From FEB-12 sp964503315 (GTDB lineage: Bacteria; Zixibacteria; MSB-5A5; GN15; FEB-12), in assembly GCA_964503315.1 (NCBI GenBank), contig CAZCZL010000001.1, forward strand, positions 124,001 to 188,000: DNA of 64,000 bases, in the 5' to 3' direction. Of the stretch, positions 32,998 to 41,287 are shown one piece after another. Position numbers and translations under genes: made by a program. How positions within the stretch are numbered: position 1 is the first letter of the stretch; every line of letters begins with the position of its first letter. Below the pieces are notes generated by a model that did not search any database, was not told where the DNA came from, and saw only the letters and a list, made by a program, of their open reading frames with translations.

Positions 32998-33786
32998 CTA
33001 CGCCCTTCCCAACGCGCCAAGAAGGTTGATGAGTTCGGCGTCGATATAGCCGGTTGCTTTTTCCAGCACATAGGCGAACACCGGCAAAGAGAGCGCCATG
33101 ATGGCGATACCGACCGCCACCTTCACGCCGAAGCCGAGGAGGAACACATTCATGGTCGGCATCATGCGGGAGACAACACCCATCGCGACATCCACCAGAA
33201 GCAGGGTCACGACGACGGGCGATGCCAACTTGAGTGCGATCACGAAGACATATGCCGAATAGGTCATGATCATCTCGCCGACAGAGCCGTTCATCACGAC
33301 CTGGCCTGCGGGAATCAGTTGATAGCTGTCATTGAAAGCGGAGATGATCACATGATGACCATTGATGCCGAGGAAGATCAACAACGCGCAGAGGAACCAG
33401 AACGTCCCGAGCGTGGTCACTTCGTGTCCCTGGTCGGGATCCATGATGCTGGCCATCGCGAAGCCGATCTGGTAGCTGATGATATCCCCGGCCATCTGCA
33501 CCCCCATCAGCAAGAGCGAGAACAGGAACCCGATCGCCAGTCCGACAAAGATCTCTTTCGCAGCCAAGGTCACCAGCTCGCTCAGCGACTGCGCTTCAGG
33601 CACGACCGCATTCGGCATCGCCGCGACGAGGATGAGCGCGAACAGCACGATCAGTCCCAGCTTGGCCGGGACCGGAAACGTGCGATGGCTCAGAATCGGA
33701 GCGATGAGAAAGAGGCCGGACGCACGGAGCATGATCAGCAGGAAGAGCTGAAGCTTGGCGGCGGCGAAATTGACGAAGTCGAACAA
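32998..33786 (-). CDS. fliR: Flagellar export apparatus protein FliR
   Basis: 262 residues with about six membrane helices, including the family-typical FLLIMLRASGLFLIAPIL and YQIGFAMASIMDP. FliR, FliP and FliQ build the export channel. The start is TTG (33786), with AAGGA 9 bases upstream. It begins a new sub-block after a 217-bp gap that carries a sigma-54-like promoter. Confidence 0.96.
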   Translation of the reverse strand: MFDFVNFAAAKLQLFLLIMLRASGLFLIAPILSHRTFPVPAKLGLIVLFALILVAAMPNAVVPEAQSLSELVTLAAKEIFVGLAIGFLFSLLLMGVQMAGDIISYQIGFAMASIMDPDQGHEVTTLGTFWFLCALLIFLGINGHHVIISAFNDSYQLIPAGQVVMNGSVGEMIMTYSAYVFVIALKLASPVVVTLLLVDVAMGVVSRMMPTMNVFLLGFGVKVAVGIAIMALSLPVFAYVLEKATGYIDAELINLLGALGRA

Positions 33787-33830
33787 GGGCTAATCCTTAC
33801 ATAGTTCGGGTTAATCGCAGAAATGCTATT

Positions 33831-33846
33831 TCAAACCGTGTGCCAA
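33831..33846 (-). promoter_or_regulatory. Sigma-54-like promoter before fliR (imperfect)
   Basis: Minus strand: TTGGCAC-ACGGT-TTGA, close to the TTGGCAC-N5-TTGC consensus. The conserved GC of the -12 element is GA here. It would start transcription near 33819, 33 bases before fliR. Confidence 0.4.
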
Positions 33847-34003
33847 GGTGAAACAGCGCGATAAGACTATGTAAGTGATTGTCTCGTAGAAGCTTGGATA
33901 TACTAACGTGGACGCCAGACTCTGGCGGAATCGCCGACTGTGGAACTATTTACCAGCGATGGTGGAAAAAAGTTCAAGTCTGTTCTAAAGCCGGTCCAGT
34001 CCA

Positions 34004-34273
34004 TTATCCGACCAAAGTAGGAATGAGCTCGAACATGTGGCGGGTGAAATCGGTCATCATGTTAATCATCCAGGGGAGGAAGATCAGCAGCGCCAGTGCG
34101 ACCGCCAGGATCTTGGGGACGATAGTCAACGTCATTTCGTTGATCTGGGTGACGGCCTGAAAGATCGAGATCACCAGACCAACGACTAGTCCAAAGATCA
34201 GCATCGGTGATGCGATCAACAGAGTCAGAGTGAGCGCCTCCCGCCCTATCGTTATGACCATCTGTGGCGTCAT
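34004..34273 (-). CDS. fliQ: Flagellar export apparatus protein FliQ
   Basis: 89 residues, two membrane helices (ALTLTLLIASPMLIFGLVVG and a second about residue 50), with the family motif QAVTQINEMTLTIVPKI. It lies 11 bp after fliP and before the 217-bp gap. Confidence 0.96.
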   Translation of the reverse strand: MTPQMVITIGREALTLTLLIASPMLIFGLVVGLVISIFQAVTQINEMTLTIVPKILAVALALLIFLPWMINMMTDFTRHMFELIPTLVG

Positions 34274-34284
34274 TGTAGTCGTCC

Positions 34285-35037
34285 TTACATGTGGAATGAT
34301 TCAACCAGTGATTTCACGAGCAGATACCAGCCATCGACCAGCACGAACAAAAGTATCTTGAACGGCAGCGAGACGATGATCGGCGGGAGCATCATCATAC
34401 CCATGGACATCAGCACCGAGGCGACAACCATGTCTATCACGAGAAATGGGATGAAGATGACAAATGCGATCTGGAACGCCGTGCGTAATTCGGAGATGAC
34501 GAAACCCGGGATCAGGACATGAAGCGGAATATCGTCAGGCGTCTGTGGCGCCGGGAGTTTGGCCATATTGACGAAAAGGGCGAGATCCTGCTCGCGAGTT
34601 TGCGCCAGCATGAACTTGCGAAATGGGGCGACCGCTTTGTCGAAAGCTTCTTCCTTGGTGATCTTCTCATCGAGATATGGCTTTATGCCAGTGTCGTACG
34701 AGGTCGTAAAGACCGGCGACATGACGAAGAAGGTCAATATCAGCGCGAGGCCGACCAGCAACTGGTTAGGCGGCATCTGCTGTGTGCCGATCGCCTGTCT
34801 CAGGAATGACAGCACTACAGCGATACGGATGAATGAAGTGGTCATGATGAGGATCGATGGCGCAAGCGCGAGCACGGTCATCAGGATGACAACCTGCAGG
34901 GTAACCGAAAGGTCGCCGGGGGTGGTCGCTTTGCCGACCTCAACTGAGACTTTGGGGATGGCCTGCGCGGAGACATCCGAGGCCGCCATCAGGCAGCAGA
35001 TCCCGCACAGCAGGAGAAGCACTGTTCGCCGTAGCAT
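34285..35037 (-). CDS. fliP: Flagellar export apparatus protein FliP
   Basis: 250 residues with a cleavable signal peptide (LLLLCGICCLMAASDVSA) and four membrane helices. Conserved stretches include IRIAVVLSFLRQAIGTQQMP and LPPIIVSLPFKILLFVLVDG. FliP is the main ring of the export channel with FliQ and FliR. Confidence 0.97.
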   Translation of the reverse strand: MLRRTVLLLLCGICCLMAASDVSAQAIPKVSVEVGKATTPGDLSVTLQVVILMTVLALAPSILIMTTSFIRIAVVLSFLRQAIGTQQMPPNQLLVGLALILTFFVMSPVFTTSYDTGIKPYLDEKITKEEAFDKAVAPFRKFMLAQTREQDLALFVNMAKLPAPQTPDDIPLHVLIPGFVISELRTAFQIAFVIFIPFLVIDMVVASVLMSMGMMMLPPIIVSLPFKILLFVLVDGWYLLVKSLVESFHM

Positions 35038-35114
35038 AATGTCCTATATCTTTCATGGTCAGCCCGCAAATCCATCTGCAGGCGATACACGCCACAATCC
35101 ATCGCGGCGCGAAA

Positions 35115-35687
35115 CTAATTCTTCTTACCGAATCTACCCAGTTTCTGCGTGGCCGACTTGAGCATGTTCGAGAACGAATCACCCTGCGATCCGTGAGTGG
35201 CCGCCTCCATGGCAGCTTTGGTGAGTTCGGTATCGAGCTCGGTCAGCACCGAGATCTGGTTGTCGGTCACTCCGATGAGGACCGACTTATCCGCTACCCG
35301 CACGAGAGAGAGAGATTTCTTGGGGTCGATATACGCCGTCTCGAGAACCTCAAGCATAAACGCCTTGCGATTGCCTCCATGGCGCCGCGCGGTCAGTTTT
35401 TTGAGGAGCCAGATTCCGGCATAGATACAAATGATCACTATCACCAGGGCCATCACCATCTTGAGGATGGAGCTGGTGGCGCCCGCCGTGTCAACCATCG
35501 GCTGATAGGCTGGCGCGGATGTCGCTGCCGTATCGGTGGTGCTCTGCGTGGTCGTTTCCGACTGAGCGAACAACGGGCTGCTGTTGCCGGGCCGGTTCGA
35601 CGTTATCAGAAACATCCCGATAAGCGCCAGGGCGAGGATGATCGACGTGGTGATCGCGCGACGTCGGCTGGGATTATTCTGCGCCAA
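35115..35687 (-). CDS. fliO: Flagellar biosynthesis protein FliO
   Basis: 190 residues. An N-terminal anchor, a Ser/Thr-rich linker and a second membrane helix (ILKMVMALVIVIICIYAGIW) are followed by the compact FliO domain (FMLEVLETAYIDPKKSLSLV, VLIGVTDNQISVLTEL). FliO helps FliP assemble. It overlaps the end of fliN by 14 bases, supporting the call. Confidence 0.9.
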   Translation of the reverse strand: MAQNNPSRRRAITTSIILALALIGMFLITSNRPGNSSPLFAQSETTTQSTTDTAATSAPAYQPMVDTAGATSSILKMVMALVIVIICIYAGIWLLKKLTARRHGGNRKAFMLEVLETAYIDPKKSLSLVRVADKSVLIGVTDNQISVLTELDTELTKAAMEAATHGSQGDSFSNMLKSATQKLGRFGKKN

Positions 35688-36228
35688 GCGCTTTCAGCCT
35701 TTCCTCGGGCGTTATCAATTGCGTGACTCGCAGCCCAAAGTTTTCGTCGATGACCACGACCTCTCCCTTGGCCACCACCTTGTTGTTGACCAGCAGGTCG
35801 ACCGGTTCACCGGCGAGTTTATTCAACTCAACCACTGAGCCGGGGCCAAGCGCCAGGATCTCCGAGATAGAGAGCTTGGTACGTCCCAATTCGATCTGCA
35901 CCGGCAGGTCTACATCCATCAGCAGGTCGAGGTTACGCGGCGAGCCGCTTCCAGCCGGTTGTTGAAGCTGCTGGAACTCCGCGCGCGAGACCTGGGCCGA
36001 ACTGAAGTTTATGTCATCGGCAGTGGTCGATCGACTCTCCTGAGGCAGATCCTCGAGCATACGAAGCATGGCAGCTTCAGCATCCTCTTCTGAAGTGTCG
36101 CCGGGATTCACCACCCCAACCGACTGCTGGTGCGACGGCATGGGCTGGTCATCCTGACCGCCGGCACCCGGCACGGCATCATCCTGCCCGCCGGCTCCGG
36201 CAAACTCCATGTCCTTTTCATCTGTCAT
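35674..36228 (-). CDS. fliN: Flagellar motor switch protein FliN
   Basis: 184 residues. The last 85 are the SpoA domain (NLDLLMDVDLPVQIELGRTK, GSVVELNKLAGEPVDLLVN, GEVVVIDENFGLRVTQL). The N-terminal 95 or so are a low-complexity, acidic extension rich in G, D and Q, longer than in E. coli FliN (137 residues). FliN forms the lower C-ring and holds the export ATPase complex. It overlaps fliM by an ATGA. Confidence 0.95.
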   Translation of the reverse strand: MTDEKDMEFAGAGGQDDAVPGAGGQDDQPMPSHQQSVGVVNPGDTSEEDAEAAMLRMLEDLPQESRSTTADDINFSSAQVSRAEFQQLQQPAGSGSPRNLDLLMDVDLPVQIELGRTKLSISEILALGPGSVVELNKLAGEPVDLLVNNKVVAKGEVVVIDENFGLRVTQLITPEERLKALGAE

Positions 36229-37223
36229 GCTGATTTCTCCTTAGAGATTGGTTCCCAGGCGGAGACCACCTGGAATGCCCGCTTCTTTCCGGTCAATCCG
36301 GGACGGGCCGAATATTTTTTGCGCCGATTGACGCAGATATCGATCGGTTGGTGGATCTTCTTCTCAGAGGGAATGATGTCGCCGATCTTGAGTGACATAA
36401 AGTCCTTCAATTTGATATTTGAGCGCAGCAGGATCGCGGAAACATCCGCGTTCACGTCGAAAAGATTCTTCTGATTGACCGCGCGATCGGCATCGACATT
36501 CTTCCGCTTGGTGGCGTCGATCCAGTTCTGGGCCGAAAGCTTGGTGATGATCGGTTCGAGCGATACATACGGATAACAGATGGTGAGCAATCCGGTCGAC
36601 TGGAACAGCTTGACCTGGAAAGAGATCACTACGACGGTTTCACCCGGCGGAACGATCTGTATGAACTGCGGGTTCGTTTCGAAACTGATCTGTTCAATAC
36701 CGACCTTGACAATATGCTCCCACGATTTTTCCAGTTCGCGGTACATGCGATCGACAAGGCGACCCATCACCGAACGTTCAATACCCGTCAACTCGCGTTC
36801 GGTCTCGAGTATCTTGCCGTGACCGCCGAACATGCGATCGATCAGCGAGAATGTCAGGGTCGGGTTGAAATCAACCAGGCAGGCGGCATCCAGTGGACGC
36901 GCCGAGAACGTGTACGTACAGGACGGCGACACCAGCGACATAATGAACTCGGAGTAGGTGATCTGGTCGACGGAGACGAGGTCTACATCGACGATCGATC
37001 GCAATACGGCCGAGAGCATGGAGCCGAAGTGCCCCGCGAAGTTGTCGTGCATGTTCTCCAGCGTCCGGATCTGGTCTTTGGAGACCCGGTTCGGATGCTT
37101 GAAGTCATACGCGACAACCGAGCGTAACTTGGCGTCATCGTAACTGTCCGCGTCGGCAACCTCGCCGGAGGAGACAGTCGTCAATAACGCGTCGATTTCG
37201 TCCTGTGTAAGTATCTTTGCCAC
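36225..37223 (-). CDS. fliM: Flagellar motor switch protein FliM
   Basis: 332 residues. The extreme N-terminus is the CheY-binding motif (LTQDEIDALL), then the CheC-like middle domain and a C-terminal SpoA domain. The N-terminal motif shows that this motor should respond to a CheY, which matters because two free receivers sit at the end of the same cluster. The start is GTG with AAGGACG upstream. Confidence 0.97.
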   Translation of the reverse strand: MAKILTQDEIDALLTTVSSGEVADADSYDDAKLRSVVAYDFKHPNRVSKDQIRTLENMHDNFAGHFGSMLSAVLRSIVDVDLVSVDQITYSEFIMSLVSPSCTYTFSARPLDAACLVDFNPTLTFSLIDRMFGGHGKILETERELTGIERSVMGRLVDRMYRELEKSWEHIVKVGIEQISFETNPQFIQIVPPGETVVVISFQVKLFQSTGLLTICYPYVSLEPIITKLSAQNWIDATKRKNVDADRAVNQKNLFDVNADVSAILLRSNIKLKDFMSLKIGDIIPSEKKIHQPIDICVNRRKKYSARPGLTGKKRAFQVVSAWEPISKEKSA

Positions 37224-37234
37224 AGATGTCGTCC

Positions 37235-37837
37235 TTATTGGAGCACAAAGTCGGTGTAGTAGACACCGGCCAGTTCTTCAGTTTCCAAGACCTGCGAGAG
37301 CCGTTTGCGGATCTGCACGCGCATGATCTCTTTCTGCTTGGCGTCGGTCAGCTCGGCGAGCGTCTTCGACGACAGAATGGTAATCAGCACATCGCGGACG
37401 ATCGGTTCGCGCGATTCAAATTCGGTCATCAACTCCTTGGAGCCGAGTTCGAAACCGAACGAGACCGACAGAAAGCGTGAGCCTGCGGTCCCGGCCGGAT
37501 TGACGACGATATCCTTGATCGAGTAGACCAGGGATTCGCTCGCCTCGCCGTGTCCGGACTTGGCTTTCTCTGCCTTCTTCTCGGTTTTTTTAGCCTCGCC
37601 ATGTTCGGACTTCTTTTCGCCCGCGTCGGCTTTGGCTTCGGTCTTTTCGTCAGCGGCCGCCTCTTCCCCGCCTCCAGCCATCATTGGCTTGAGGACGAAG
37701 ATCGCCAGCACGACTCCTATTACCAGGATGCCGACGCCAATTCCTCCAAAGAGGATCAGTTTGTTCGACTTCTTGGCGGGTTTGGCTTCGGCGCCGTCGG
37801 CCGTCTGCACTTGGGTCTTGTCATTCTCTGCTGCCAT
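37235..37837 (-). CDS. fliL: Flagellar basal body-associated protein FliL
   Basis: 200 residues. A membrane helix (LILFGGIGVGILVIGVVLAI) is followed by a long Lys/Glu/Ala-rich linker and the periplasmic stomatin-like FliL domain (LVYSIKDIVVNPAGTAGSRF, FESREPIVRDVLITILSS). FliL surrounds the stator. ATG at 37837 is preferred (AAGGA 9 bases upstream) over GTG at 37843. It overlaps or abuts flbD. Confidence 0.94.
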   Translation of the reverse strand: MAAENDKTQVQTADGAEAKPAKKSNKLILFGGIGVGILVIGVVLAIFVLKPMMAGGGEEAAADEKTEAKADAGEKKSEHGEAKKTEKKAEKAKSGHGEASESLVYSIKDIVVNPAGTAGSRFLSVSFGFELGSKELMTEFESREPIVRDVLITILSSKTLAELTDAKQKEIMRVQIRKRLSQVLETEELAGVYYTDFVLQ

Positions 37838-37839
37838 CG

Positions 37840-38082
37840 TCACAATCCTTGTCGTGGCGTTACACGTCCATCTGTTGGGTCAGCGGTCGGGATGATTCCC
37901 CGACCGTCTGACAATCGTCTGAATGCGGCGACCTTGGCGATGATCTCATCGGGTGTCTCCTTGACCATGATCTTTTTGCCGGTAGTCAGCGAGATGATCG
38001 TGTCAGGGAGCGCCTCGACGAACTCGATCAGGTCGGCGTTGATCACCAGATCAGAATCATTTATTCTGGTAACCTTTATCAT
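37840..38082 (-). CDS. flbD: FlbD/SwrD family flagellar protein
   Basis: 80 residues, family-typical from the start: MIKVTRINDSDLVINADLIE, with TGKKIMVKETPDEII later. FlbD (SwrD in Bacillus) supports flagellar motor power. It sits between flgE and fliL, as in many spirochaete, Bacillus and delta-type clusters. Confidence 0.93.
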   Translation of the reverse strand: MIKVTRINDSDLVINADLIEFVEALPDTIISLTTGKKIMVKETPDEIIAKVAAFRRLSDGRGIIPTADPTDGRVTPRQGL

Positions 38083-38086
38083 CTAC

Positions 38087-40078
38087 TTATCTCTTCAAGT
38101 TCACCAACTCGTCGAGCATGTCGTCCGAGGTGGTAATGACCCGCGCGTTGGCCTGGAAGCCGCGCTGTGTAGTGATCATTCCGGTGAATTCCTGCGCGAT
38201 ATCGACCGACGAGGACTCGAGCGCCCCCGAGGTGATCTCGGCGGAAATGGTTGACCCGGCCACGCCTTCAACCGGCTCGCCGGAGTTCGCGGATGGCTGG
38301 TACATGGAACGTCCAGCTTTGCGCAACCCGGCCTGGTTGGTGAAATCGGCCAGCATGATCTGCGCCAGAACGCGAGTGACACCGTTCGAGAAGATACCCG
38401 AGATGTTACCCGCCTGGTCGATAGCTACTTTCTGGAGAATACCAAGCCCGTAGCCGTCCTGACCGATGATCGACGCAGTGTGATTACCGGAGGCGAATCC
38501 GGTCAAGCCATCAAAGTTACCTACTGAACCAGCGCGGAAAGCGACGGTCATATTCTCGGCGCCGTTGTTCGGGCTAATCGTGACGCCAGTGGCGCCACCG
38601 AAATAGTCGAAGGAATTGAGTGAACCATCGGCGTTGAAGGAGACCGAGCCGGTCTGACCGGCGGTGATACCTTCGGTACCGAGAGTTGACACGCGCCATT
38701 CCCAACGGTTCGGGACCAGCGACTTGAAGAACTCGATTGACAGCGTATGCTTGCCGCCGAGCGAGTCAAAAACGTTGATCGACGTTGAATGCAGGGTCGG
38801 ATCAGTGGTGACCACCAGCGGATTGGCGCCGGTCGCAGTCAGACCATTGGTCGCTTCAATCTCCACGCCGCCACCACCAAGACCGTTCAATCCAACTACG
38901 CGACCGGTCACATTGTCGAAGACCAGGTCAAGCGTGGAGGTCAGCGGGCCAGCCGCTGGACCGTAGCCACGTTCGGGAGTGAAGGTGTCGCTGGCGATAT
39001 ACGTCGTCGCGGCTCCACCGGAGGACTGGAAGGTCGCGCCATTAACGCCAAAAACAACGCCAATGATATTGCCGGCTGTCGCGCCGCCGCCACCGCCAAC
39101 AGTCACTGAACCGGCGGTGGAGAGGAAGTTGTATTCGGTATCTGCACCGGCTTTGTCACGGGTGATTTGGATCTGTCCGCCGACCAGAGCAGCAGTGATG
39201 CCGTCGATCTGGTTGGTCGCGTTGATCAGATCAGAGATCGTCGAATTGGCGTTGAGCCCGGAAATGATCTGGGTCGTGCGGCCATCGACACTGAATCCGT
39301 AATTGGTGAAGTCGGTCACGCCGAGTGAACCGAGAGTCATGGTCAAACCAAGATTGCCGATCGCGCCGCCGGCACCATCGTTACCAACGTTAGCACCGGT
39401 ATAGGTAGCGTTCACCGCCTGATTACCGGTGATAACGATCGAGTGCGTGCCGCCGATTCCATCAATGGCTGTCCCGCTGATCGCGGTGACGCCGGAGTTG
39501 CCGGCATCCGACAGGCGAGCGACTGAGTCAGTCGCCGACGAATCAAGGTTGTTGGCCAGGGTGACAAACTCGGTCGAGCGAGCTGGATCCTGCTGTCCAA
39601 ACGGCAGTGTGATCGGACCGGTCGTCGCGAGCGATGGGATATTTCCGGCTGAATCGGCCATTTTGCCTAACACATAGAGACCGGTCGCGGGGTCGACCAG
39701 GTTGGACTCAGCGTCGAAACCGAAGGCTCCGGCGCGAGTATAGAACTTGTTGTTGTTCGAGTCGCCGAGGACGAAGAAACCGGAACCCTGGATCGCCATA
39801 TCGGTGATCTGGCCCGTGGTTTCGAGACCGCCCTGCAGGAAGAGGTTGTCGACCGTCGCGACCTGCATACCAAGACCGAGTTGGATCGGGTTGGTACCGC
39901 CGGAGACGGCGCTCGGACGACCCGCGCCCTTGTAGCTCTGGACGAGCGCTTCCTGGAAGTTCACACGACCGGTCTTGAAACCGATGGTGTTGACGTTGGC
40001 AATGTTGTTACCAATGACGTTCAATTTCGTCTGGTGGTTCTTCAAACCGGACACACCGGCGTACAGTGATGCCATCAT
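38087..40078 (-). CDS. flgE: Flagellar hook protein FlgE, long form
   Basis: 663 residues, far longer than the 400 of enteric FlgE. The N-terminus (SLYAGVSGLKNHQTKLNVIG, NNIANVNTIGFKT) and C-terminus (SSVDIAQEFTGMITTQRGFQ, NARVITTSDDMLDELVNL) are conserved and form the hook core. The extra length is a central surface insertion of Gly/Thr/Asn-rich sequence (about residues 170-480). A strong TAAGGAGGG precedes the ATG, with a double-stem hairpin further upstream, in line with high demand for this protein. Confidence 0.97.
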   Translation of the reverse strand: MMASLYAGVSGLKNHQTKLNVIGNNIANVNTIGFKTGRVNFQEALVQSYKGAGRPSAVSGGTNPIQLGLGMQVATVDNLFLQGGLETTGQITDMAIQGSGFFVLGDSNNNKFYTRAGAFGFDAESNLVDPATGLYVLGKMADSAGNIPSLATTGPITLPFGQQDPARSTEFVTLANNLDSSATDSVARLSDAGNSGVTAISGTAIDGIGGTHSIVITGNQAVNATYTGANVGNDGAGGAIGNLGLTMTLGSLGVTDFTNYGFSVDGRTTQIISGLNANSTISDLINATNQIDGITAALVGGQIQITRDKAGADTEYNFLSTAGSVTVGGGGGATAGNIIGVVFGVNGATFQSSGGAATTYIASDTFTPERGYGPAAGPLTSTLDLVFDNVTGRVVGLNGLGGGGVEIEATNGLTATGANPLVVTTDPTLHSTSINVFDSLGGKHTLSIEFFKSLVPNRWEWRVSTLGTEGITAGQTGSVSFNADGSLNSFDYFGGATGVTISPNNGAENMTVAFRAGSVGNFDGLTGFASGNHTASIIGQDGYGLGILQKVAIDQAGNISGIFSNGVTRVLAQIMLADFTNQAGLRKAGRSMYQPSANSGEPVEGVAGSTISAEITSGALESSSVDIAQEFTGMITTQRGFQANARVITTSDDMLDELVNLKR

Positions 40079-40104
40079 GGCTTGCTTCCCTCCTTAGGGA
40101 GTTG

Positions 40105-40139
40105 CAAGGCCCCCCCATCTACAATGGGGTCCAGCCTTG
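40105..40139 (-). promoter_or_regulatory. Stem-loop in the flgE leader
   Basis: Outer stem CAAGGC/GCCTTG and inner stem CCCCAT/ATGGGG, with no T-run, ending about 27 bases before the flgE start. It may stabilise or process the mRNA. It is not a typical terminator. Confidence 0.5.
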
Positions 40140-40174
40140 TTTCGGGTTTATAAAGTATCAGTTTCATTGTTTGC

Positions 40175-40576
40175 TCAGATAATGATGGCCGAGTCGATGG
40201 AGGTGACGACACCTTCGCGGAGTCGATCCCGATCGAACGCGGTGATGATTGTGCGATTCTTGACGGAGGCGACCATCGCCATTTCGTCAAATAGTATCAG
40301 TGTTTCTTTTGAGCCCTTGGCCTCGGCTTTGTCCAGCGCATCCGCGACCTGCTGCATGCGCTGCTCGCCGAAGTCAATCCCTCGAGAATACAGCCTCTCG
40401 CTGGCATGTTTCGAGACGGTTACCGGTCGATTGGAAGAGAGCTCCTTACTAAGAGCCTGCTTGAAGCTCTCAGTCGTGCCAGTTTCGGTCGACTTCGCCG
40501 GTCCCTGTCCGCGCTGAGCGATCTCTATAAGGTTGACCGGTCGCTGATAGGCGCTGATGCGTGTTCCGTGTGCCAT
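40175..40576 (-). CDS. Flagellar operon protein (TIGR02530 type)
   Basis: 133 residues. The C-terminal half matches the small 'flagellar operon protein' family found between flgD and flgE in many bacteria: VSKHASERLYSRGIDFGEQR, then VASVKNRTIITAFDRDRL. Its exact job is not known; the position suggests hook assembly. It is 6 bp from flgD and about 96 bp from flgE. Confidence 0.87.
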   Translation of the reverse strand: MAHGTRISAYQRPVNLIEIAQRGQGPAKSTETGTTESFKQALSKELSSNRPVTVSKHASERLYSRGIDFGEQRMQQVADALDKAEAKGSKETLILFDEMAMVASVKNRTIITAFDRDRLREGVVTSIDSAIII

Positions 40577-40582
40577 CGTTGC

Positions 40583-41275
40583 TCAGTCCTGGTCGAATGT
40601 CCCGGGTTCGCCGACGGCAGTGATATCGCCCAGGGCGATCTCCATGCCGTTCACGTTCACAAACGCGGAGCCATCGCGATATGACACTCGCGACACGATT
40701 CCGGTGATAGCCATACTCGGAGTAAATGTTGAACCAGTCTGGCCGGTCGCGATTGTTTCAATCGAGTAGAATCCGGTCGCCGCTCTGTTGCCAAAAGAAT
40801 CTTTGCCGTCCCAGGTGATCGTGCCTGAGCCGGTGCCAAGATCACTCTTGGTAACCCGGGCAACTTCATTGCCATCGGCATCCTTGATGATCATGGTCAA
40901 CTCTTTGGCGGGTTGCGTAATAGTGTATGCGACAGAAGCGTTTTTGCCGCTCTCCAGATAGATACCGGAGTATTCCGCGGTGACTTCTTTGCCGATCAAA
41001 CCGGAGGCCATCGCGTTATTCAGCGACTGCATCTGGAGATAGTCCCACTGGTTGGATGACGTGATCCCCTCGGCGATATTGTTCATCTGCTCAAGCGAGG
41101 AGAACTGCGCCAACTGAGCGATGAAGTCTTCATCCTCCATCGGCGCGAGCGGATCCTGGTACTGCAGTTTGGTGACCAACAATTGGAGGAAATCATCCTT
41201 ACCCAATGACTGGTTTCCGCCAGTGGTTTTGACATTCCCATTGGTGTCGGTCGCTACAGGTGAAATAAATGACAT
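40583..41275 (-). CDS. flgD: Flagellar hook capping protein FlgD
   Basis: 230 residues. The N-terminal signature is LGKDDFLQLLVTKLQYQDP, with FIAQLAQFSSLEQMNN following. The FlgD Ig-like and Tudor-like part follows (GNEVARVTKSDLG, GTITWDGKDSFGN). FlgD caps the growing hook. It lies 12 bp after fliK. Confidence 0.96.
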   Translation of the reverse strand: MSFISPVATDTNGNVKTTGGNQSLGKDDFLQLLVTKLQYQDPLAPMEDEDFIAQLAQFSSLEQMNNIAEGITSSNQWDYLQMQSLNNAMASGLIGKEVTAEYSGIYLESGKNASVAYTITQPAKELTMIIKDADGNEVARVTKSDLGTGSGTITWDGKDSFGNRAATGFYSIETIATGQTGSTFTPSMAITGIVSRVSYRDGSAFVNVNGMEIALGDITAVGEPGTFDQD

Positions 41276-41287
41276 CTCTTCACACTC

